Source of the DNA: Xylophilus ampelinus
GTDB taxonomy: Bacteria > Pseudomonadota > Gammaproteobacteria > Burkholderiales > Burkholderiaceae_C
NCBI RefSeq assembly: GCF_003217575.1
Contig: NZ_QJTC01000009.1
Location: 1-64,000, forward strand
Reading direction: 5' to 3'
DNA length: 64,000 bases
Within the stretch, counting starts at the first letter, position 1. The number at the start of each line of letters is the position of its first letter. Below are positions 1-17,474 of this stretch, in pieces. The notes beneath the pieces are model-generated. The model ran no database searches. It saw only the letters and a list, made by a program, of their open reading frames with translations, and was not told the DNA's origin. The translations under genes were made by a program, and so were the position numbers.

Positions 1-99
1 TTGATCAACCCCATCGCCATGGAAGAAGGTCTGCGCTTCGCCATCCGCGAAGGCGGCAAGACGGTCGGCTCCGGCGTGGTCGCGAAGATCATCGCCTGA
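1..99 (+). CDS. tuf: Elongation factor Tu, C-terminal fragment (cut by window edge)
   Basis: The first 32 codons before a TGA at 97-99 end in [14 protein letters not shown], the characteristic C-terminus of EF-Tu (domain 3), preceded by [16 protein letters not shown]-Tu delivers aminoacyl-tRNA to the ribosome. Only the tail is inside the window, so nothing can be said about the start. The position directly before tRNA-Trp and secE-nusG matches the usual betaproteobacterial order. Confidence 0.95.
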   Translation: MINPIAMEEGLRFAIREGGKTVGSGVVAKIIA

Positions 100-111
100 T
101 TGCAGAGTTAG

Positions 112-187
112 AGGGGTATAGCTCAATTGGCAGAGCGTCGGTCTCCAAAACCGAAGGTTGTAGGTTCGATTCCTACTGCCCCTGCCA
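112..187 (+). tRNA. trnW: tRNA-Trp (anticodon CCA)
   Basis: A 76-nt cloverleaf. The acceptor AGGGGTA pairs with TGCCCCT, the D-arm contains AGCTCAATTGGCAGAGC, the anticodon CCA is at 145-147, and the T-loop is GGTTCGATTCC. The discriminator G is followed by an encoded CCA end. It lies between tuf and secE, its usual place in proteobacteria. Confidence 0.97.
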
Positions 188-205
188 CCTGAGGTGGCCC
201 ACACC

Positions 206-230
206 AAGCCCGTCATGATCTGACGGGCTT
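206..230 (+). terminator. Hairpin between tRNA-Trp and secE
   Basis: A perfect 10-bp stem, AAGCCCGTCA/TGACGGGCTT, closes a 5-nt loop. Only a weak T-rich tail follows (CCGTGTCTTC), so this may be a partial terminator or a processing hairpin separating the tRNA from the secE-nusG message. Confidence 0.5.
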
Positions 231-276
231 CCGTGTCTTCAGGGACACGTTTCATATACGAGGAATGCAAGCCGCC

Positions 277-660
277 ATGGCGACGTCGCAAGTTGAAACC
301 GTAAGCACCGGAGCCGACAAGGCCAAGTTGGGCCTGTCCGTTGCGCTGGTGCTTGCTGCGCTGGCGGGCTTCTACCTGCTGAGCCGCCAGGGCGCACTTG
401 CGCAGTGGGCCGTGCTGCTCGTAGGCTTTGCCGCCGCTGCTGCGGTGTTCTTCGTGTCGGAGCATGGCCGCCAGCTGATCGCCTTCGGTCGCGACGCATG
501 GCGCGAAGTGAAGAAGGTCGTCTGGTCGACCCGCAAGGAAGCGATCCAGATCACCGCCTACGTCTTCGCTTTCGTCGTGGTGATGGCGCTGTTCCTTTGG
601 CTGACTGACAAGACGCTGGAGTGGGTCTTCTACGACCTGATCCTGGGTTGGAGAAAATAA
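277..660 (+). CDS. secE: SecE, protein translocase subunit
   Basis: SecE is the small essential subunit that clamps SecY in the inner-membrane SecYEG channel. The predicted 127-aa protein has three hydrophobic segments: about residues 17-35, a central one ending in AVFFV, and a C-terminal one containing FAFVVVMALFLW. This is the three-helix form found in many proteobacteria. The conserved cytoplasmic amphipathic helix plus hinge, WREVKKVVWSTRKEAIQ, is intact. I chose ATG 277 (MATSQVET) over ATG 265 because AGGA (261-264) abuts 265 and is better spaced for 277, though 12 nt is long. The gene ends directly before nusG and is cotranscribed with it. Confidence 0.93.
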   Translation: MATSQVETVSTGADKAKLGLSVALVLAALAGFYLLSRQGALAQWAVLLVGFAAAAAVFFVSEHGRQLIAFGRDAWREVKKVVWSTRKEAIQITAYVFAFVVVMALFLWLTDKTLEWVFYDLILGWRK

Positions 661-1260
661 ATGACCGACGCCGTTGAGAACATCCCCGGTGACGGCGAAG
701 CGGTCGCCGCTGCCACGCCGGCCAACCCGGACATGCGTTGGTACATCGTCCATGCCTATTCGGGTATGGAGAAGGCGGTCGAGCGCAACATCGTCGAGCG
801 GATCAACCGCGGCGGCATGGAAGCCAAGTTCGGCCGCATCCTGGTGCCCACCGAGGAAGTCGTCGAAGTCAAGAACGGCCAGCGCAAGACGACCGAGCGT
901 CGCCTGTTCCCCGGCTACGTCTTCGTCGAGATGGTGATGGACGACGAGTCCTGGCACCTGGTGAAGCACACCAACAAGGTCACCGGCTTTGTCGGCGGCG
1001 CCAAGAACCGTCCGGCCCCGATCTCGGAAGAAGAAGTCCAGAAGATCGTCAGCCAGATGCAGGAAGGCACCGACAAACCCCGCCACAAGGTGGAGTTCAT
1101 CGTCGGCGAGTTCGTGCGCGTCAAGGAAGGTCCTTTCACCGACTTCAATGGTTCGGTCGAAGAGGTCAACTACGAGAAGAGCCGGGTGCGGGTGTCCGTC
1201 ACCATCTTCGGCCGCGCGACGCCTGTCGAGCTGGAATTCGGCCAGGTCGAAAAGACCTGA
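661..1260 (+). CDS. nusG: Transcription termination/antitermination protein NusG
   Basis: NusG binds RNA polymerase to suppress pausing and links it to Rho or to ribosomal S10. The 199-aa product has a short acidic leader, then the NGN domain starting [19 protein letters not shown] (about residue 25) with the polymerase-contacting part around [11 protein letters not shown]. It ends with a KOW domain ([21 protein letters not shown], about residues 140-165). The start codon directly follows the secE stop, so translation is probably coupled. Length and domains are normal. Confidence 0.97.
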   Translation: MTDAVENIPGDGEAVAAATPANPDMRWYIVHAYSGMEKAVERNIVERINRGGMEAKFGRILVPTEEVVEVKNGQRKTTERRLFPGYVFVEMVMDDESWHLVKHTNKVTGFVGGAKNRPAPISEEEVQKIVSQMQEGTDKPRHKVEFIVGEFVRVKEGPFTDFNGSVEEVNYEKSRVRVSVTIFGRATPVELEFGQVEKT

Positions 1261-1410
1261 TCGGCAAGGCAGGCCCCCGGCCTGCCGTCGTCATTCGTAT
1301 CCCGCGCTTCGTTGGACCCGGCGCGGGTGTTCTCTCGAAAGGGTCCGCAAACCCCGGGGAGCGGCCTGCCACACGGCGGCCGCGCTATCACCCGCAAGGA
1401 GTAAGAAACC

Positions 1411-1842
1411 ATGGCGAAAAAAATCGTCGGTTTTGTCAAGCTGCAAGTGCCAGCGGGCAAGGCCAATCCATCGCCCCCCATCGGCCCGGCCCTGGGTCAG
1501 CGCGGCCTCAACATCATGGAGTTCTGCAAGGCGTTCAACGCCCAGACCCAAGGTGTCGAGCCCGGCCTGCCACTGCCGGTGGTGATCACGGCTTTCGCCG
1601 ACAAGAGCTTCACCTTCATCATCAAGACGCCGCCTGCGACGACCTTGATCAAGAAGGCCATCAAGCTCGACAAGGGTTCGCCCGTGGCGAACAAGCAGAA
1701 GGTCGGCAAGATCACGCGCGCCCAGCTCGAAGAGATCGCCAAGACCAAGCTCAAGGACATGAACGCCGCCAGCATCGACGCCGCAGTGCGCACGCTGGCC
1801 GGCTCCGCCCGCTCGATGGGCGTGACCGTGGAGGGCCTCTGA
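1411..1842 (+). CDS. rplK: 50S ribosomal protein L11
   Basis: L11 forms the GTPase-associated centre of the 50S subunit with 23S rRNA helices 43/44 and is needed for RelA activation. The protein is 143 aa, the normal length. It starts [21 protein letters not shown] with the typical proline-rich N-domain ([22 protein letters not shown]), and the C-terminal RNA-binding domain includes [12 protein letters not shown] strong AAGGAG ribosome-binding site precedes ATG 1411. The 150-bp gap after nusG probably carries the L11 operon leader. The stop lies one base before the rplA start. Confidence 0.97.
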   Translation: MAKKIVGFVKLQVPAGKANPSPPIGPALGQRGLNIMEFCKAFNAQTQGVEPGLPLPVVITAFADKSFTFIIKTPPATTLIKKAIKLDKGSPVANKQKVGKITRAQLEEIAKTKLKDMNAASIDAAVRTLAGSARSMGVTVEGL

Positions 1843-1843
1843 G

Positions 1844-2542
1844 ATGGCTAAGTTGACCAAGAAGCAAAAGTCCCTGCAAGGCAAGGTCGAGTCGACCAAG
1901 CTGTACGCCCTGAGCGATGCACTGACCATCGTCAAGGACGCGGCGACCGCCAAGTTCGACGAATCGATCGACGTGGCGGTGCAGCTCGGCATCGATGCGA
2001 AGAAGTCCGACCAGGTCGTGCGTGGCGCCGTCGTGCTGCCGAACGGCACCGGCAAGACCAAGCGCGTCGCCGTGTTCGCCCAAGGCGCCAAGGCCGAGGA
2101 AGCCAAGGCCGCCGGCGCCGACATCGTCGGCATGGACGATCTCGCCGCCATGGTGAAGGCGGGCGACATGCCCTTCGACATCGTCATCGCCGCACCCGAC
2201 GCGATGCGCGTCGTCGGTACGCTGGGCCAGATCCTCGGTCCACGCGGCCTGATGCCCAACCCGAAGGTCGGCACGGTCACTCCCGACGTCGCCACCGCGG
2301 TGAAGAACGCCAAGGCCGGTCAGGTGCAGTTCCGCGTCGACAAGGCCGGTATCGTCCACAGCACCATCGGCCGTCGCTCGTTCGACTCCGACAAGCTGCA
2401 GGGCAACCTGGCCGCGCTGATCGACGCGCTGACCAAGGCCAAGCCCGCCACCAGCAAGGGTGTCTACCTGCGCAAGGTGGCCGTGTCCTCGACCATGGGC
2501 CTCGGCGTTCGCGTCGACACCCAGACGATCGCGGCCGCGTAA
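1844..2542 (+). CDS. rplA: 50S ribosomal protein L1
   Basis: L1 builds the mobile L1 stalk at the E-site and, in the L11 operon model known from E. coli, represses its own operon by binding the leader mRNA. The 232-aa protein has the conserved core [18 protein letters not shown] and the two-domain layout of the family. ATG 1844 begins one base after the rplK stop, so the pair is translationally coupled. A 238-bp leader for rplJ follows. Confidence 0.97.
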   Translation: MAKLTKKQKSLQGKVESTKLYALSDALTIVKDAATAKFDESIDVAVQLGIDAKKSDQVVRGAVVLPNGTGKTKRVAVFAQGAKAEEAKAAGADIVGMDDLAAMVKAGDMPFDIVIAAPDAMRVVGTLGQILGPRGLMPNPKVGTVTPDVATAVKNAKAGQVQFRVDKAGIVHSTIGRRSFDSDKLQGNLAALIDALTKAKPATSKGVYLRKVAVSSTMGLGVRVDTQTIAAA

Positions 2543-2735
2543 AGACGGAATTCGGGTGGCCTTCGCGGGCCGCCCGGTGGTGGGCCGGCGCAGACGTCGC
2601 AAGACGGAGGCGCCGGGCCATCCAAGACCGCTGGTGTGCAGATGGCTGCACTTAATCGCCTCGTCGGCCAGCGCAGATGGCGATCCCGCTGCAGATGGAT
2701 TTTTTCCCGAAACAGTTGGTCGCTGAAAGAAGAAT

Positions 2736-2774
2736 GTGGGCGAGGGCGCTATGCCCGACCCACTTTTTAAGGAG
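2736..2774 (+). promoter_or_regulatory. rplJ leader hairpin with T-run and ribosome-binding site
   Basis: A two-part stem (GTGGG with CCCAC, and inner GGGC with GCCC) spans 2736-2763. It is followed at once by TTTTT (2764-2768) and the AAGGAG ribosome-binding site of rplJ. The arrangement could act as an attenuator or as the L10-(L12)4 autoregulatory site known in the E. coli rplJL leader. The 2543-2735 stretch shows no gene. Confidence 0.55.
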
Positions 2775-2780
2775 TAGACC

Positions 2781-3311
2781 TTGAGTCTTAATCGCAGTGA
2801 GAAAGAAGCGGTCGTCACCGACGTTACCAGCCTCGCCGCTAAAGCTCAAACGCTCGTGATTGCGGAATACCGTGGCATCACGGTCGCCGACATGACGAAA
2901 CTGCGCAATGACGCGCGCAGCAAGGGTGTGAGCTTGAGTGTTCTGAAGAACACGCTGGCCCGCCGTGCTGTCGCCGGTAGCGCTTTCGACGTGCTCGCCG
3001 ACCAGATGACCGGTCCGCTGATCTATGGCTTCTCCGAAGATGCCGTGGCCGCCGCGAAGGTGGTGGCCGATTTCGCGAAGACCAACGACAAGTTGGTGAT
3101 CCGCGGCGGTGCTTTCGGTGGCAAGACCCTGGACATCAACGGCGTGAAGCAACTGGCCAACATCCCTTCCAAGGACGTGCTGCTGGCCCAGCTGCTGGGC
3201 TTGATGCAATCCCCGATCTCGCGTACGGCCCGTGTGCTGGCCGCGCTGGCGGAAAAACGTGGCGAAGGCCAGGCTGCACCGGCAGCCGAACCCGAAGCAG
3301 CCGCGGCTTGA
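2781..3311 (+). CDS. rplJ: 50S ribosomal protein L10 (TTG start)
   Basis: L10 anchors the L7/L12 dimers to form the ribosomal stalk. The 176-aa product starts [31 protein letters not shown], matching the family start. The initiation codon is TTG at 2781, supported by GGAG at 2771-2774 six bases upstream and by absence of a suitable ATG. The C-terminal helix that binds L12 dimers is followed by an Ala/Glu-rich tail ([12 protein letters not shown]). A rare start codon may help keep L10 levels low relative to L12. Confidence 0.95.
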   Translation: MSLNRSEKEAVVTDVTSLAAKAQTLVIAEYRGITVADMTKLRNDARSKGVSLSVLKNTLARRAVAGSAFDVLADQMTGPLIYGFSEDAVAAAKVVADFAKTNDKLVIRGGAFGGKTLDINGVKQLANIPSKDVLLAQLLGLMQSPISRTARVLAALAEKRGEGQAAPAAEPEAAAA

Positions 3312-3336
3312 ACCAAACTAGTTTTAGGAAATCACA

Positions 3337-3711
<375 letters not shown>

Positions 3712-3728
3712 TTCGACATGTGTGCCGA

Positions 3729-3760
3729 GGCTGGGGTGTCCGAGAGGCCCCCAGCCTTTT
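3729..3760 (+). terminator. rplL-rpoB attenuator
   Basis: GGCTGGGG (3729-3736) can pair with the CCCCAGCC ending at 3756, followed by TTTT. It sits 17 bases after the rplL stop, the position of the partial terminator that lowers rpoBC expression relative to ribosomal proteins in E. coli. Confidence 0.7.
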
Positions 3761-3796
3761 GCCGCTTATGAAAGCGCGGTATAGAGCACACCAGAG

Positions 3797-3944
3797 AGCC
3801 GCAGCGCTGCGGCTCCCTAGTGTCTTCTGAGCCCCCGACAGCAGAAGATGCCTTGGTTCGGGCGATGTGCAACGCATCGCCGTCCGCCATGGTTGGTAGT
3901 GGCCAACCACCAAGCCCCTCGCGCGTGCCGTGCCGCGCGAGGGG
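3797..3944 (+). promoter_or_regulatory. Two further strong hairpins in the rpoB leader
   Basis: A perfect 20-bp palindrome, GAGCCGCAGCGCTGCGGCTC, occupies 3797-3816. An 11-bp perfect stem, CCCCTCGCGCG/CGCGCGAGGGG with an 8-nt loop, occupies 3915-3944, ending 40 bases before the rpoB start. Neither has a T-run. They may be RNase processing sites or part of rpoBC leader control. Function is inferred from position only. Confidence 0.45.
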
Positions 3945-3984
3945 TTCAGTCGTCGAAGGACTCATGTCTTTGCCCGGAGATCTC

Positions 3985-8097
<4,113 letters not shown>

Positions 8098-8114
8098 TCG
8101 AAGGGACTAGGTTT

Positions 8115-12347
<4,233 letters not shown>

Positions 12348-12372
12348 GCGCTGCTGCCGCCCCCCCGCTGAA

Positions 12373-12410
12373 AGCCCCCGTCCGCCGCCTCGGCGGGCGG
12401 GGGCTTTTTT
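12373..12410 (+). terminator. Rho-independent terminator of the rpoBC operon
   Basis: A GC-rich 14-bp stem, AGCCCCCGTCCGCC with GGCGGGCGGGGGCT, encloses a 5-nt loop and is followed by TTTTTT. It starts 25 bases after the rpoC stop. Confidence 0.93.
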
Positions 12411-12440
12411 CCTGCGGGCGTTTTTGGAGATACTTCGGCG

Positions 12441-13058
12441 ATGTTCCAAAGTCTGTGGTGGTGGTCGGTCCTGGCGGTCGGCCTCTTTTGGTCGGTGGGT
12501 GCGCACAACCGGCTGGTCCGGTTGCGCGGCGCCGTGTTGCAGGCCTTCGGAGCGCTCGACACGCGGATGCAGGCCTGGGTCGCGATGGCCCAGACGCCCA
12601 CGGCACCGGTGCCGGCCGCCGCACCGGCCGATCGGGCAGGGCGGATGCCCAGCGGACCGGAAGCGGCGGCCGATGCCCCGCCTGCCGACGCCGCGCCGGC
12701 GCCGAGCCTCGCCACCCAGACGCTCTGGAGTGGCACGCATGCTGCGGCGCTGCAGCTGGGCAATTCGCTGGCCGCGTCGCGCGCCAAGCCGCTCGATCGC
12801 GAGGCGATGGCGGCACTGACCGCCGCGCGCGAGGTGCTGCTGTCGGCATGGCGGCGGCTGTTGCGCGAGGCGCCCGATTTCTCGGCCACGCTGCATGTCG
12901 GCGGCATCCATGTCCAGTGGGACCAGCAGGAGACGCAGGTGCAGCTGGCCTGCGACGCGTTCAACCTGGCCGTGCAGCGCTACAACGCTGCGCTGGGCAA
13001 GTTCCCGGCTGCGCTTCTGGCATGGCTTTTCCGATTCCAGCCCGCGCGACCGATATGA
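12441..13058 (+). CDS. LemA-like membrane protein
   Basis: The 205-aa product begins with one hydrophobic segment ([16 protein letters not shown], residues 5-20). An Ala/Pro-rich low-complexity insert follows at about residues 50-90. The C-terminal helix [27 protein letters not shown] resembles the YN...FP signature of the LemA family, which are membrane-anchored helical-bundle proteins of unclear function. The Pro/Ala insert is unusual for LemA. The gene overlaps rsmB by 4 bases (ATGA). LemA assignment rests on the C-terminal motif and overall topology only. Confidence 0.6.
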   Translation: MFQSLWWWSVLAVGLFWSVGAHNRLVRLRGAVLQAFGALDTRMQAWVAMAQTPTAPVPAAAPADRAGRMPSGPEAAADAPPADAAPAPSLATQTLWSGTHAAALQLGNSLAASRAKPLDREAMAALTAAREVLLSAWRRLLREAPDFSATLHVGGIHVQWDQQETQVQLACDAFNLAVQRYNAALGKFPAALLAWLFRFQPARPI

Positions 13059-14482
13059 CGACACGCCCTTCGCCCCCTTTTTCCGCATCGACTCCCCGCA
13101 CCGCCCGGCAAATCCCGCCCGGCGGCGCCGACAGGAATGCCGGCCCGCGCGACGGCATCGCCCTGTGGCAGCAACTGCAGGCGGCCGCCCAGACGCTGGC
13201 GGCGGTGCGCGGCGGCCAGTCGGCACCGGTGGCGCTGCAGGCGGTGTCGGCACCCCTGCGGCCCGGCACCCGCGCGCTGGTCTCCCACGTGCTGCGCTGG
13301 CTGGGCCAGGCCGAGGCGCTGCGCCGCAAGCTGGCCAGCCGAACCCCGCCGCCGCTGCCCGACGCGCTGCTGTGCACCGCCCTGGCGCTTGTCTGGCGCG
13401 CCGAGGACGCGCCTTACGAAGCCTTCACCTTGGTCGACCAGACGGTCGAGGCCGCCAAGCGCAGTCCCGCGATGCGGGCGCAGTCGAGCTTCATCAACGC
13501 CTGCCTGCGCCGCTTTCTGCGGGAGCAGGAGGCACTGGTGGCCTCTACCGCCCAGGAGCCGCTGGCCTTGTGGAACCATCCGCGCTGGTGGATCGACCAC
13601 TTGAAGCACGACCATCCCCGGCAGTGGCAGGACATCCTGCGGACCAACAACACCCAGGCGCCCATGGTGCTGCGGGTCAACGCACGAAAAGCGACGGTAG
13701 CCGGCGTCTTGAGTCGGCTTAATGCTATCAATATAGGAGCGGAGCGCGTGGGAGCCCAGGGCGTGCTGCTGGCGCATGCGCTGCCGGTCGACCAGATCCC
13801 CGGCTTCGCCGAGGGCCACGTGTCGGTGCAGGACGCCGGCGCCCAGCTGGCGGCGCAGCTGCTGCTCGACGGGCTCGACCTGTCGAAGCCTCTGCGGGTG
13901 CTCGACGCCTGCGCCGCGCCGGGCGGCAAGACGGCACACCTGCTGGAGATGGCACCGGCGGGTGCGCCGCTGTCGGTGCTGGCGCTCGACATCGATCCGC
14001 AGCGTTGCGAGCGGATCCACGAGAACCTGGACCGGCTCGGCCTGCAGGCCACCGTGGTGGCGGCCGACGCGCAGGAGCCGGCGCGCTGGTGGCCCCAGCA
14101 CGGCGGCCAGCCGTTCGACGCCATCTTGCTCGATGCGCCGTGCACCGCATCGGGCATCGTGCGCCGCCATCCCGACGTACGCTGGTTGCGGCGCGAGAGC
14201 GACATCGCCCAGCTGGCCGTTGTGCAGGCAGGTCTGGTCGCGAAGCTCTGGCCGCTGCTCGCGCCGGGCGGCCGGCTGCTCTACTGCACCTGCTCGGTGT
14301 TCCGGGAAGAGGGCGAACAGCAGATCCGAGCGTTCCTTGCGCACAACATCGATGCGGCTTTGTGCCCCTCGCCCGGGCATTTGATTCCGCGCAATGGCGC
14401 GGGACAGCGCTGGGTCCCGGACAATCTTCCCGGTGATCATGACGGATTTTTCTACGCCCTCCTGCAAAAGCATGCGTCTTGA
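13055..14482 (+). CDS. rsmB: 16S rRNA (cytosine-967-C5)-methyltransferase RsmB
   Basis: RsmB (Fmu) methylates C967 of 16S rRNA with S-adenosylmethionine. The 475-aa protein has an N-terminal NusB-like helical domain and a Rossmann methyltransferase domain with [17 protein letters not shown]. It has the motif [18 protein letters not shown] and the catalytic motif [22 protein letters not shown] 13055 overlaps the LemA-like stop. Residues around [20 protein letters not shown], in the linker before the catalytic domain, are encoded by a dispersed genomic repeat inserted in frame. Conserved motifs on both sides are intact, so the enzyme is probably functional. Confidence 0.93.
   Translation: MTTRPSPPFSASTPRTARQIPPGGADRNAGPRDGIALWQQLQAAAQTLAAVRGGQSAPVALQAVSAPLRPGTRALVSHVLRWLGQAEALRRKLASRTPPPLPDALLCTALALVWRAEDAPYEAFTLVDQTVEAAKRSPAMRAQSSFINACLRRFLREQEALVASTAQEPLALWNHPRWWIDHLKHDHPRQWQDILRTNNTQAPMVLRVNARKATVAGVLSRLNAINIGAERVGAQGVLLAHALPVDQIPGFAEGHVSVQDAGAQLAAQLLLDGLDLSKPLRVLDACAAPGGKTAHLLEMAPAGAPLSVLALDIDPQRCERIHENLDRLGLQATVVAADAQEPARWWPQHGGQPFDAILLDAPCTASGIVRRHPDVRWLRRESDIAQLAVVQAGLVAKLWPLLAPGGRLLYCTCSVFREEGEQQIRAFLAHNIDAALCPSPGHLIPRNGAGQRWVPDNLPGDHDGFFYALLQKHAS
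13687..13740 (+). repeat. Dispersed repeat A, copy inside rsmB
   Basis: AAAAGCGACGGTAGCCGGCG at the left and GCTATCAATATAGGAGC at the right resemble the better-preserved copies at 27752-27806 and 46308-46361. The copy is in frame with rsmB and forms part of its linker. Confidence 0.6.
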
Positions 14483-15131
14483 GCGCCGCCTGCGGGCCTT
14501 CGCCGGCGTTCTGGGCACCCTGGGAGCCGCGGCGCGCGGCTTGGGTGCCGCATGCATCGTCGCCTGCGGCCTGCTGGCGGCGGGGCAGCCCCCCGCCTTC
14601 GCCCAAGCCCACGGCGTCGAGGTGCCGCTGCTGCGGCTGGAGCGGGCCGACGACGGCCTCTACCTCTCGGCCACCCTGGGCTTCGAGCTGCCGCCGCTGG
14701 TGGAAGACGCGCTGTACAAGGGTATCCCGGTGTTCTTCGTGGCAGAGGCCGATGTGCTGCGCGACCGCTGGTACTGGAGCGACCAGCGCGTCGCCAATGC
14801 CGTCCGCTACATCCGCCTGGCTTTCCAGCCGCTGACCCGGCGCTGGCGGCTGAACGTGTCGCCCACGCCGATCGGCAATGCCGGACTGGGCGTGGCGCTG
14901 AGCCAGAATTTCGAGGAGCTGCCCGAGGCGCTGGCCTCGATCCAGCGGCTGGCGCGGTGGCGCATCGCCGACCTGCACGACGTGGAGGCCGACGGCCGCT
15001 ACAGCGTCGAGTTCCGGTTCCGGCTCGATACCTCGCAGCTTCCTCGGCCGCTGCAGATGGGCGTGATCAGCCGCTCCGACTGGAGCCTGTCCACCGAGCG
15101 CAGCCTGCGCCTGCTGCCGGACGGCGACTGA
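14472..15131 (+). CDS. DUF4390 exported protein
   Basis: The 219-aa product starts with a long basic/hydrophobic signal peptide ([10 protein letters not shown]...[19 protein letters not shown]). A mostly beta domain follows, with the DUF4390 hallmarks: [13 protein letters not shown]-like ([13 protein letters not shown]), [10 protein letters not shown] and a C-terminal [18 protein letters not shown] chose ATG 14472, which overlaps the rsmB stop by 11 bases and places the signal peptide at the N-terminus. The function of the family is unknown. Its fixed position between rsmB and the ntrYX pair suggests an envelope role tied to that signalling system, but this is inference. Confidence 0.85.
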   Translation: MRLERRLRAFAGVLGTLGAAARGLGAACIVACGLLAAGQPPAFAQAHGVEVPLLRLERADDGLYLSATLGFELPPLVEDALYKGIPVFFVAEADVLRDRWYWSDQRVANAVRYIRLAFQPLTRRWRLNVSPTPIGNAGLGVALSQNFEELPEALASIQRLARWRIADLHDVEADGRYSVEFRFRLDTSQLPRPLQMGVISRSDWSLSTERSLRLLPDGD

Positions 15132-17413
15132 TGTCCAGTACACGCCGCACCGCCCACCACGACGATCCGCGCTATTCGCTGCTGCATTCGCGTGCCGCGC
15201 GATGGGCCGTCGGCATCGGCGTCGCTACGATGGTGTCGATCGGGCTGGTGCTGCTCTTTCTGCTGACCCAGGCCACCAACAACCGAGCGCTGTACGAGCG
15301 CAACTACGGCTTCCTGTTCACGGTGAACGTGGTCGTTGCCGGCCTGCTGCTGGCGGTGATCGCCTGGATCGGCATGCGGCTGTACGGTCGGCTGCGGCGC
15401 GGCCGCTTCGGCAGCCGGCTGCTGATGAAGCTGGCGATCATCTTCGCGGTGCTTGGATTTTTGCCGGGCATGTTGATCTACACCGTCTCCTACCAGTTCG
15501 TGTCGCGGTCGATCGAGAGCTGGTTCGACGTGAAGGTCGAGGGCGCCCTCGATGCCGGCCTGAGTTTGGGCCGCTCCACGCTCGATGCGCTGTCGAACGA
15601 CCTCGTCGCCAAGACCCGCACCGCCAGCGCACTGATCGCCAACTTGCCCGACGCGGCCGCCGGCCTGGCCCTGGAACGGATCCGCGACCAGATCGGCGCG
15701 AGTGACGTGGTGCTGTGGAATTCGCAGGGCCACCTGATCGCCAGCGCCGGCCAGTCGCGCTTCCAGCTCAACCCCGACCGGCCCGCGCCGCAGCTGCTGC
15801 GCAACGTGCGCGGCCAGCGCACCGCGTCGCAGATCGAGGGGCTGGACGATCTCGGCCCCAACGCTGGCATCTCGGGTGCCCGGGTCAAGGCCATCGTGCT
15901 GGTCAGCGGCACCGGCGTCGAGCTGTCGCCCGAGACCCGTTTCCTGCAGGCCACCCAGCCGCTGCCGCCCACCCTGGTCGCCAACGCCGTGGCGGTGCAG
16001 GAGGCCTACCGCGAGTACCAGGAGCGGGCCCTGGCGCGCGAAGGCCTGCGGCGCATGTACATCGGCACCCTGACGCTGAGCCTGTTCCTGGCGGTCTTCG
16101 GCGCGATGCTGCTGGCGGTGCTGCTGGGCAACCAGCTGGCGCGGCCGCTGCTGGTGCTGGCCGAGGGTGTGCGCGAGGTGGCCGCCGGCGACCTGAGTCC
16201 CAAGGCGGCCCTGCAGGGCAAGGACGAGCTGGGCGGCCTGACCCGCGCCTTCGCCGACATGACGCAGCAGCTGTCCGAGGCCCGCAGCGCGGTAGACAAG
16301 AGCATGCTGCAGGTCGACACCGCGCGCGCCAATCTGCAGACCATCCTGGACAACCTCACCGCCGGCGTGATCGTGCTGGATGCGGACGGGCGCATCCTTT
16401 CGTCCAACCGCGGCGCCACCCGCATCCTGCGGGCGCCGCTGGCCGCCTGTGAAGGACAGCTGCTGGCCGAGGTAGCCGGCCTGGCCGATTTCGGCAAGGG
16501 CGTGCAGGCCCAATTCCACAGCTTCCTGGGCGACCGCGAGCAGCACGGCATCGACCACTGGCAGCAATCGTTCGAGCTGCACGCCGGCGCCACCGGTCCG
16601 CAGCAGGACGCCACCACCGTCATCGCCCGCGGGGCCGAGCTGCCCGGCACCGCCCGGCTGCTGGTATTCGACGACATTTCCGAGATCGTTTCCGCCCAAC
16701 GGGCGCAGGCTTGGGGCGAGGTAGCTCGTCGTCTGGCGCACGAGATCAAGAACCCGCTCACCCCGATCCAGCTCTCGGCCGAGCGGCTGGCGATGAAGCT
16801 CGACGGCAAGGTCGATGCGGCCGGTCAGGCGGTGCTGACCAAGTCGGTCCGCACCATCGTCGAGCAGGTCGATGCGATGAAGCGGCTGGTCAACGAGTTT
16901 CGCGACTACGCCCGACTGCCCGCCGCCGAGCTGGCGCCGGTCGACCTCAATGCCCTGGTCGCCGACATCCTGCACCTGTACGAGAACGACGGTGGCAGCG
17001 GCGTAAGGGTACGGGCAGAGCTGGACCCGCAGTGTTCGCTGGTGCTGGGCGATGGGCAGCAGCTCCGCCAGGTGGTGCACAACCTGGTCCAGAACGCGCA
17101 GGACGCCACCGACGCGGCCCAGCGCAGCCCGGCGCCGCCGGTCGTCATCCGCACCCGGCAGAGCGAAACCACCGGGCGGGTGCGGCTCACGGTGATCGAC
17201 AGCGGCACCGGTTTCAGCGAGAGCCTGCTCAAGCGCGCGTTCGAGCCGTACGTCACCACCAAGTCGAAAGGCACCGGCCTGGGCCTGGCCGTCGTGCGCA
17301 AGATCGCCGACGAACACGGTGCCCGCGTCGACATCGCCAACCGGGTGGAAGAGGGCGAAACGGTCGGTGCACAAGTGTCGTTATCATTGCCCCTCGCACC
17401 CGTGGCTGTCTGA
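15131..17413 (+). CDS. ntrY: Sensor histidine kinase NtrY
   Basis: A 760-aa membrane sensor kinase of the NtrY family, linked in other proteobacteria to nitrogen, redox and envelope responses. It has two or three N-terminal membrane helices (about 24-115), a periplasmic sensor region (about 125-300) and a further helix (RMYIGTLTLSLFLAVFGAMLLAVLL). A HAMP domain (LARPLLVLAEGVREVAAGDL) and a PAS region (NLTAGVIVLDADGRILSSN) follow. The H-box is RRLAHEIKNPLTPIQLSAER and the ATP-binding boxes are VVHNLVQNAQDA, IDSGTGF and KGTGLGLAVV. The start overlaps the upstream stop by one base (TGATG). It is encoded directly before its likely response regulator. Confidence 0.92.
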   Translation: MSSTRRTAHHDDPRYSLLHSRAARWAVGIGVATMVSIGLVLLFLLTQATNNRALYERNYGFLFTVNVVVAGLLLAVIAWIGMRLYGRLRRGRFGSRLLMKLAIIFAVLGFLPGMLIYTVSYQFVSRSIESWFDVKVEGALDAGLSLGRSTLDALSNDLVAKTRTASALIANLPDAAAGLALERIRDQIGASDVVLWNSQGHLIASAGQSRFQLNPDRPAPQLLRNVRGQRTASQIEGLDDLGPNAGISGARVKAIVLVSGTGVELSPETRFLQATQPLPPTLVANAVAVQEAYREYQERALAREGLRRMYIGTLTLSLFLAVFGAMLLAVLLGNQLARPLLVLAEGVREVAAGDLSPKAALQGKDELGGLTRAFADMTQQLSEARSAVDKSMLQVDTARANLQTILDNLTAGVIVLDADGRILSSNRGATRILRAPLAACEGQLLAEVAGLADFGKGVQAQFHSFLGDREQHGIDHWQQSFELHAGATGPQQDATTVIARGAELPGTARLLVFDDISEIVSAQRAQAWGEVARRLAHEIKNPLTPIQLSAERLAMKLDGKVDAAGQAVLTKSVRTIVEQVDAMKRLVNEFRDYARLPAAELAPVDLNALVADILHLYENDGGSGVRVRAELDPQCSLVLGDGQQLRQVVHNLVQNAQDATDAAQRSPAPPVVIRTRQSETTGRVRLTVIDSGTGFSESLLKRAFEPYVTTKSKGTGLGLAVVRKIADEHGARVDIANRVEEGETVGAQVSLSLPLAPVAV

Positions 17414-17474
17414 TCCGAGCCGAGGGTTCTGTTCTCACCCCGTGGCCGTGGCTCGGTCAACGCGCATCTCCGCT

